Source: Aestuariibaculum suncheonense (GTDB taxonomy: Bacteria > Bacteroidota > Bacteroidia > Flavobacteriales > Flavobacteriaceae). From it: a stretch of 64,000 nt of DNA. The notes under the pieces were generated by a model. That model was not told the DNA's origin and did no database searches. It saw only the letters and a list, made by a program, of their open reading frames with translations. Location: positions 379,559 through 443,558 of the forward strand of contig NZ_JACVXC010000002.1 of NCBI RefSeq assembly GCF_014596935.1, in the 5' to 3' direction. Below are positions 59,801 through 64,000 of the stretch, piece by piece. The position numbers and the translations under genes are program-made. Every line of letters starts with the position of its first letter. Position 1 is the stretch's first letter.

Positions 59801-59995
59801 TGTGAAAATATCACTTTAGGTTTAACGGTAGGTGAAACCTTCAAAGATGTATCGCTTAAAGTATATGCATCAGTAAACAACCCATTTGTTATTACAGATT
59901 ATTCTGGTCAAGATCCGGAAAACTTCAACGCTATAGATAACAACTTCTATCCTAGGCCACGTGTCTATACTTTAGGTCTAAACATTGATTTTTAA
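56876..59995 (+). CDS. SusC/RagA-type TonB-dependent receptor of the starch PUL
   Basis: A 1,039-residue outer-membrane importer with signal peptide (1-22; LFFLLFVPAIVLAQ). The order is a carboxypeptidase-regulatory-like domain (about 24-100), TonB box (LDEVVVIGYG), plug (about 115-225; LNGKAPGVRITSAGGQPDAE, FSVLKDASATAIYGSRASNG) and a barrel ending in YTLGLNIDF with a terminal Phe. It imports maltooligosaccharides captured by the SusD partner. It is divergent to the LacI-family gene with two operators in between. The SusD gene starts 10 bases after its stop. Confidence 0.93.
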   Translation: MKTIINGVLFFLLFVPAIVLAQTSIKGTVTEQSTSLPLPGVNILVKGTTNGTATDFDGEYQLQVNQGDVITFTFIGYQTQEITYTGQTVLDVVLAEDTASLDEVVVIGYGSVKKEDLTGSVDVVSSKEFNKGAIVSADQLLNGKAPGVRITSAGGQPDAEPNIRIRSGASLSANSSPLIVIDGIAIDNTNPAGVKNPLTLVNPNDIESFSVLKDASATAIYGSRASNGVIIITTKKGTSGEPQFNFSTSMSSNSVSKKIDVLDGSEFVRFINEYEEKGIFEAGTSDRLGVPINSVDTREQAIQTFMDSNGQERAIYNTDWQDAIYRTAISTNYDFSARANLLKKIPFRASVGYNNTEGVVKTSDYERITASLKITPKFFQDHLKVDLNLKGISADKNAIDEGGALFGAVVMDPTKPIYDKNSPFGGYFTTTSSTSNPTGMLIGQSNPLALLMQRTRPEETQKILGNVEIDYKMHFLPELRAVLNLGIEASRSTIEEYYSENAISTYRLSNASDSYIFNPGVNFKENQHITNTTLEGYLVYNKNYDDSFINSFEVQGGYGYQNFKNDGNKEQYLYNTETGLRELQVNESNPNFRYYNVLNLQSFFGRSNINILDRFLVTLSVRADASSLFVKDDIWGNDVWGIFPAAALAWKLKEESFLKDADFVQELKLRLGYGKTGQQDITGLAGGYFPSTPLFTVGNSTTQYLPGVSLYSARAYNENLTWEKTTTYNAGVDFSFFNSGALTGSFDVFKRKTKDLLVLAPVAPGQGFTNLFPQNIGETENEGFELNLGITPVKNDNFSLDLNGNIAYSKTEVTNLNGVSSIAADESGIPTGTGVKLARHAVGEEVYSAWVFKQVYDENHRPILGAFVDLNGDGQITNDDRYYKALRPNWTFGLGFSTQYKNWDLSASFRGQLDGQMYNTRNLAIGYIEAAIPSNTESLNNVVDFYNGVSDTNFVNRNGNIPFSDYYLESAAFLRCENITLGLTVGETFKDVSLKVYASVNNPFVITDYSGQDPENFNAIDNNFYPRPRVYTLGLNIDF

Positions 59996-60005
59996 AAAAA
60001 AAGTT

Positions 60006-61550
60006 ATGAAAAATAAGATATATATCATTTTATTAAGTTTTACACTAGCGTTTTCAATTGGTAGCTGTACAAGTGACTTAGACACTGAACCACTAGTAGA
60101 ACTTACCTTAGATGAACTGCTTGCTAAAGATCCAGATGCAGTAAAAGGAATTTTAGCCCGACTTTATGCATCATTTGCTTTATCTAGCATTGAAGCAGCA
60201 GATAAATCAGACATTCAAGGAGACGATCCTGGTGAATCGCCTTTCTTAAGAAATCTGGTAAACTTACAGGATTTCTCGGCAGACGGCATGAAAAACCGTT
60301 GGGGTGATGATGGATTAGACCAGTTAACAACAACATCTAACTGGGACGAGAACAATAAATTCTTTAGATATCTATTCAACCGAATTTATTTCACTATTCC
60401 TCAATGTAACAACCTGCTAACTGTTTTACAGAATGTTAATGTTGAAAATCAAGAAGGTATCATTTCTGAAGTTCGATTTTTAAGATCCTTAGCCTATTAC
60501 TACCTCATTGATGTTTTTGGCAAAGGAGTACTATCTACAGAAGAAAATTTTGGTGGTACAGAACTGCTTCCTGAGGTAACAAGAGCTGAATTATTTGACT
60601 ATGTAGAGAAAGAGCTTTTAGCTATTGAAAGCACCTTACCTGCTACTAACGAATACGGGAGAGCCACAAACTCGGCTGCACAAATGTTATTAGCAAAATT
60701 GTATTTAAATGCTGAAGTATATACAGGCACAGCAAGATATGATGACGCCTTAACATATGTCTCCAAAGTAATTAACGAAGGTGGCTACCAGCTAGATACA
60801 AACTTTATTAGATTATTCTCTGCTGACAACGATACTTCTAAGGAAATCATATTTCCATTAATTGCCGATGCAGATAATAGTAGAAGTTACGGTAACACTA
60901 CATATATCGTAAACGGAAATTTAAGTACTGACACCATGGATCCGGGAAATTTTGGATCAACTGCTGGATGGACAGGTCATAGAGCTACCAAAGCATGGTA
61001 TGGATTATATGGTGATTTGGCAACGTCTAATGACAAGAGAGCAGAGTTATTCTGGACTGAAGGTCATAACTATGAAATGGATGACTACCGCGAATGGGAA
61101 GATGGTTACCCTTCAATAAAATTCAGAAATATTAATACCGATGGTTCTGGTACAATCACCGAATTTTCAAGTACTGATTTCCCTTTATTCAGATTAGCAG
61201 ATGCTTACCTTATGTATGCCGAATGTGTACTTAGAAATGCGGGAGGAAATGCAACAACAGCGCTTCAGTACGTAAATGATATAAGAACTAGATCGAATGC
61301 CTCTGCTATTAACGCAACCGAATTAACATTAGATTTTATTCTTGATGAGCGTGCCAGAGAATTAAACCTTGAAGGTCACAGACGATCAGATTTAATACGC
61401 TTCGGTAAATTTACAGGAAACACATATATATGGCCTTGGAAAGGTGGCGTAAAAAACGGAACTTCAATTCCATCCTCATACAATGTATATCCTATTCCTG
61501 CATCTGCTATTCAGGCTAATCCCAACTTAACTCAAAATCCAGGTTACTAA
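60006..61550 (+). CDS. SusD/RagB-family starch-binding lipoprotein
   Basis: A 514-residue SusD homologue. I start it at ATG 60006, ten bases after the susC stop; a TTG frame overlapping susC gives no better signal. The lipobox is SIGSC (Cys about 21). Helical scaffold residues (SEVRFLRSLAYYYLIDVFGK) and the C-terminal ILDERARELNLEGHRRSDL, then IRFGKFTG, are typical of the branch that binds maltodextrins; NMR and crystal work on Bacteroides SusD show binding by aromatic residues, which cannot be assigned here. It forms the surface complex with the SusC at 56876. Confidence 0.93.
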   Translation: MKNKIYIILLSFTLAFSIGSCTSDLDTEPLVELTLDELLAKDPDAVKGILARLYASFALSSIEAADKSDIQGDDPGESPFLRNLVNLQDFSADGMKNRWGDDGLDQLTTTSNWDENNKFFRYLFNRIYFTIPQCNNLLTVLQNVNVENQEGIISEVRFLRSLAYYYLIDVFGKGVLSTEENFGGTELLPEVTRAELFDYVEKELLAIESTLPATNEYGRATNSAAQMLLAKLYLNAEVYTGTARYDDALTYVSKVINEGGYQLDTNFIRLFSADNDTSKEIIFPLIADADNSRSYGNTTYIVNGNLSTDTMDPGNFGSTAGWTGHRATKAWYGLYGDLATSNDKRAELFWTEGHNYEMDDYREWEDGYPSIKFRNINTDGSGTITEFSSTDFPLFRLADAYLMYAECVLRNAGGNATTALQYVNDIRTRSNASAINATELTLDFILDERARELNLEGHRRSDLIRFGKFTGNTYIWPWKGGVKNGTSIPSSYNVYPIPASAIQANPNLTQNPGY

Positions 61551-61568
61551 AAAACTAAACTAATTATC

Positions 61569-62921
61569 ATGAAATATATAAAACTTTTATCGCTGTTAAT
61601 TTTAGCCACCATTGGCTTAACTTCTTGCGAACAAGAAGACGATTTAGTGTTCATTGCTTACGTGCCTGAAGAAGGTATTAGCTTTTCAAATATATTCTTA
61701 GAAGAGTATACCTTAACCACAGCAACCTCTAAAAATATTGGAGAGCGATTTACTTGGAAAGACGCCTATTTTGGAGTGCCCACCAATGTAGAATACGAAT
61801 TACAAAACTCAATTTTAGGCGATTTCACAGACGCCACTGTAGTTGGAACAACAGACGGCAATGAGCTTTCAATTACCATTGGAAACATGTTAACTTATGC
61901 TAAAGAAGCAGGACTTGACAACGACCCAAACACCGAAAATCCTAACACCGGAGCTTTATATTTCAGATTAATGGCTTCTCCTGGTACCGACGGTGGTTTA
62001 CCGGTGTATACCGAAACCCAAACCCTAAATGTTGTATTACCAGAAGCTGTAACTGGTGGTGGCGCTTACGAGGTTTCTACATGGGGTGTTGTTGGTTCTG
62101 GTTACAACAATTGGGGCGCATTTGCCGATGCCAAATTTTACACAACCGCAACCGATGGGGTAATTGTTTCTTATGTAAACTTAGTGGATGGAGAAATTAA
62201 ATTCCGTGAAAACAACGCCTGGGATAGTAATTTAGGTGATGCCAATATGGACGGTATTTTAGATAGCGATGCCGATAATAATATTGCGGTAACTGCTGGT
62301 GATTATAAAATTACAATCAATACCAATGATAACTCTTACTCTATCGAAGAATTCTCTTGGGGAATTGTCGGTTCTGGATATAACAACTGGGGAGAAACGC
62401 CTGATGCTAAATTATATTACGATTATACAACCGACACCTTCAAAGCTAGTGTTCAATTATTAGATGGGGAAATTAAATTTAGAATGAACAACACTTGGGG
62501 AGGCGACTTAGGAGATGCCAACCTGGATGGCATTTTAGACGCCGATGCCGATAACAACATAGCTGTTACCGAAGGGCATTATTTGGTAACTTTAGATTTA
62601 AAAGATAATTCATATTCTATTGAAGAGGCTACCGTTTGGGGAGCTGTTGGTTCGGGCTATAATAATTGGGGAGAAACGCCTGATGCTGCCTTAAACGAAA
62701 TTCAACCTGGAGTTTGGTTTGCCGAAAATATTACTTTAGTTGATGGTGAACTTAAATTCAGACCAAACAATACCTGGAATGGCGATTATGGAGATGCCAA
62801 TCAAGATAATATTCTTGATCAAGATCCCGATAACAATATTGCTGTTACAGCCGGTAACTATGTCATCAGTATTGATTTTAACGATGCTGATGGTCCTAAA
62901 TATTATTTAGGAAAACGATAA
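61569..62921 (+). CDS. SusE/SusF-like surface lipoprotein with three tandem glucan-binding domains
   Basis: A 450-residue lipoprotein (lipobox GLTSC, Cys20). A SusE-type Ig domain (about 25-158) is followed by three closely similar modules starting at about 172, 264 and 357, each about 92 residues long. Each begins W-G-x-V-GSGYNNWG and carries VDGEIKFR or LDGEIKFR, a GDANxDxILDxDxDNNIAV acidic loop, and a closing beta-hairpin. The acidic loop looks like a calcium-binding turn. SusE/SusF of Bacteroides likewise carry two or three starch-binding modules, and Trp in each repeat is the expected stacking residue. It lies 18 bases after susD, third gene of the susCDE operon. The similarity between modules suggests recent duplication. 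Confidence 0.9.
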   Translation: MKYIKLLSLLILATIGLTSCEQEDDLVFIAYVPEEGISFSNIFLEEYTLTTATSKNIGERFTWKDAYFGVPTNVEYELQNSILGDFTDATVVGTTDGNELSITIGNMLTYAKEAGLDNDPNTENPNTGALYFRLMASPGTDGGLPVYTETQTLNVVLPEAVTGGGAYEVSTWGVVGSGYNNWGAFADAKFYTTATDGVIVSYVNLVDGEIKFRENNAWDSNLGDANMDGILDSDADNNIAVTAGDYKITINTNDNSYSIEEFSWGIVGSGYNNWGETPDAKLYYDYTTDTFKASVQLLDGEIKFRMNNTWGGDLGDANLDGILDADADNNIAVTEGHYLVTLDLKDNSYSIEEATVWGAVGSGYNNWGETPDAALNEIQPGVWFAENITLVDGELKFRPNNTWNGDYGDANQDNILDQDPDNNIAVTAGNYVISIDFNDADGPKYYLGKR

Positions 62922-62958
62922 AATATGGTGACTAATTCATATTTCTAATGTAATGATT

Positions 62959-62997
62959 AAAAGGGTTGTGTTGCTTTATGATAACGCAACCCTTTTT
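62959..62997 (+). terminator. Intrinsic terminator or attenuator after the SusE/F-like gene
   Basis: AAAAGGGTTGTGTT (62959-62972) pairs with AACGCAACCCTTTT (62983-62996), only one G-T wobble in 14 positions, followed by T. It separates susCDE from the next gene, only 19 bases before its ATG, so it may reduce rather than abolish read-through. Confidence 0.85.
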
Positions 62998-63015
62998 GTT
63001 TAAACTTTAAACAAC

Positions 63016-64000
63016 ATGAAAAAATTAATAACAATATTTCTGATCTTTGTTGTATTCTTCAGCCGTGCTCAAGTGCAAGCCGTAGATTTCACAATAGCAC
63101 CTAATCCGTTTAACGAAGACGATAGTATTACAATAACCTTTGATGGTGCTACAATAGATGAATCAGCATGGGGCGTAACCGATAATGCCTTATACCTGTG
63201 GTCTTGGTCTTATGACACCAATTTAGCAAATCAGCAAGATTGTCCTACAAATGGAAGTTGGGACAACTCTGACGAAAACAATCGTTTAACTTATAATGCA
63301 ACTGCCGATGCATATACTATTACATTCACTCCAACTACATTTTACAACCGAACTGGTATCGGACAAATAGGTTTCCTTATAAAAGCCAAAGATGGTTCAG
63401 GCCAAAAACAATCCCAAGATGAACTTGTTAATGTTGGTACATTTCTTGTTTCATTAACAGCTCCTTCACTTACAACTTCTATTATAAATAGTGGTGATAA
63501 TATTTCTGTTTCTGCCACCAATACAGGAGGAAATGCCGACTATATACTAAAAGCCAATGGTGTAACTGTAAACACGCAAAACAGTATTGCTTCCTATTCC
63601 TATACGGACACAAATATTACTGAAAACAAAAATTACACGCTAGAAGTAACCCTTTCAGGTGAAACTAAAATCAAAACATTTTCGGCTATTATAGATCCGG
63701 TAACAGTTTCTGAAATTATGCCTGAAACTTATCTGGATGGTATCACCTACGACCAAAACGATCCTACAAAAGCAACTCTTGTGTTATATTCTCCAGGTAA
63801 AGATTTTGTATACGTAGCAGGAAGTTTTAATAATTGGCAACCTGATGCGAGCTACGCCATGAAACGCGATCCGTCTCGCAACAGTAAATTCTGGATAACC
63901 TTAACTGGATTAACACCTGGTCAAATTGAAACTTACCAATATTGGGCGGTAGATAAAACACCTTTAACGAACTCACCGGCTTTAGTAAAAACTGCCGATC
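63016..64000 (+). CDS. Secreted protein with amylase-type N-terminal domains, cut by window edge
   Basis: The visible 328 codons start at ATG 63016 with a signal peptide (MKKLITIFLIFVVFFSRAQ). A beta-rich domain (about 20-150; FTIAPNPFNEDDSITITFDG) of a kind found in flavobacterial extracellular amylases comes first, then an Ig-like domain (about 152-232), then a CBM48-like/E-set domain (about 250-328) with FVYVAGSFNNWQPDASYAM and YQYWAVDKTP. The order and the place after susCDE predict a GH13 catalytic domain beyond the window and perhaps a type IX secretion tail, as in SusG-like enzymes of the group; that part cannot be seen. The catalytic assignment is inference. Confidence 0.75.
   Translation, partial: MKKLITIFLIFVVFFSRAQVQAVDFTIAPNPFNEDDSITITFDGATIDESAWGVTDNALYLWSWSYDTNLANQQDCPTNGSWDNSDENNRLTYNATADAYTITFTPTTFYNRTGIGQIGFLIKAKDGSGQKQSQDELVNVGTFLVSLTAPSLTTSIINSGDNISVSATNTGGNADYILKANGVTVNTQNSIASYSYTDTNITENKNYTLEVTLSGETKIKTFSAIIDPVTVSEIMPETYLDGITYDQNDPTKATLVLYSPGKDFVYVAGSFNNWQPDASYAMKRDPSRNSKFWITLTGLTPGQIETYQYWAVDKTPLTNSPALVKTAD

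Overview
The window comes from an AT-rich member of the Bacteroidota, most probably a marine Flavobacteriaceae. The signs are two SusC/SusD polysaccharide-utilisation loci (PULs), a bacteroidetal SOS-type cassette, -7 boxes of the TAnnTTTG type, few Shine-Dalgarno sequences, and a fused mutarotase/symporter. The genus cannot be told from the sequence.

1-6.6 kb: a divergent DNA-damage cassette. One arm (minus strand) is dinB, dnaE2 and an SRAP gene cut by the window edge. The other arm (plus strand) is a self-cleaving LexA-like repressor overlapping a DnaQ-exonuclease/GIY-YIG nuclease fusion. Palindromic operators lie between the arms.

6.6-16.2 kb: an accessory region. It holds small exported or membrane proteins of unknown function, an MscS-like channel, an IS481-type element whose transposase has lost its first catalytic Asp, an IS-truncated gene end, a MORN/YwqK repeat protein, a lipoprotein, and a HEPN + DUF262 gene pair that looks like a defence module. 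Several genes are bounded by palindromic elements resembling integron attC sites, including two with a conserved internal loop, but no integron integrase is in view. The region is closed on the right by a broken second SRAP copy, so about 16 kb lies between direct repeats of SRAP.

16.4-41 kb: a sialoglycan PUL. SusC/SusD take up glycan. An eight-gene minus-strand operon encodes a RenBP-type epimerase, sialidase, a two-domain sialate O-acetylesterase, GH27, a GH20-SGNH fusion, a creatininase-family protein, GH20 and a GH2 beta-galactosidase. Sialate lyase, a YhcH protein and a mutarotase-symporter fusion complete the pathway to GlcNAc. A FadR/GntR regulator sits divergent to the operon, and three matching palindromes, upstream of three transcription units, are its probable operators.

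41-45.4 kb: the 3' half of a CAU tRNA next to a frameshifted tyrosine-integrase remnant (scar of a lost integrative element), then redox genes: an LLM flavin oxidoreductase, an HxlR regulator divergent to a QorB-like reductase, and a DODA-type dioxygenase.

45.4-64 kb: a starch/maltose PUL. The minus strand carries MFS transporter, beta-phosphoglucomutase, maltose phosphorylase, two GH13 enzymes and GH97, preceded by a LacI-family regulator. The plus strand carries SusC, SusD, a SusE/F-like protein with three tandem domains, and the start of a large secreted protein, probably an amylase. Two CG-centred LacI operators lie in the divergent promoter region. Oligosaccharides are bound and imported by SusCDE, cut by GH13/GH97 enzymes, and maltose is phosphorolysed to beta-glucose-1-phosphate and then glucose-6-phosphate.
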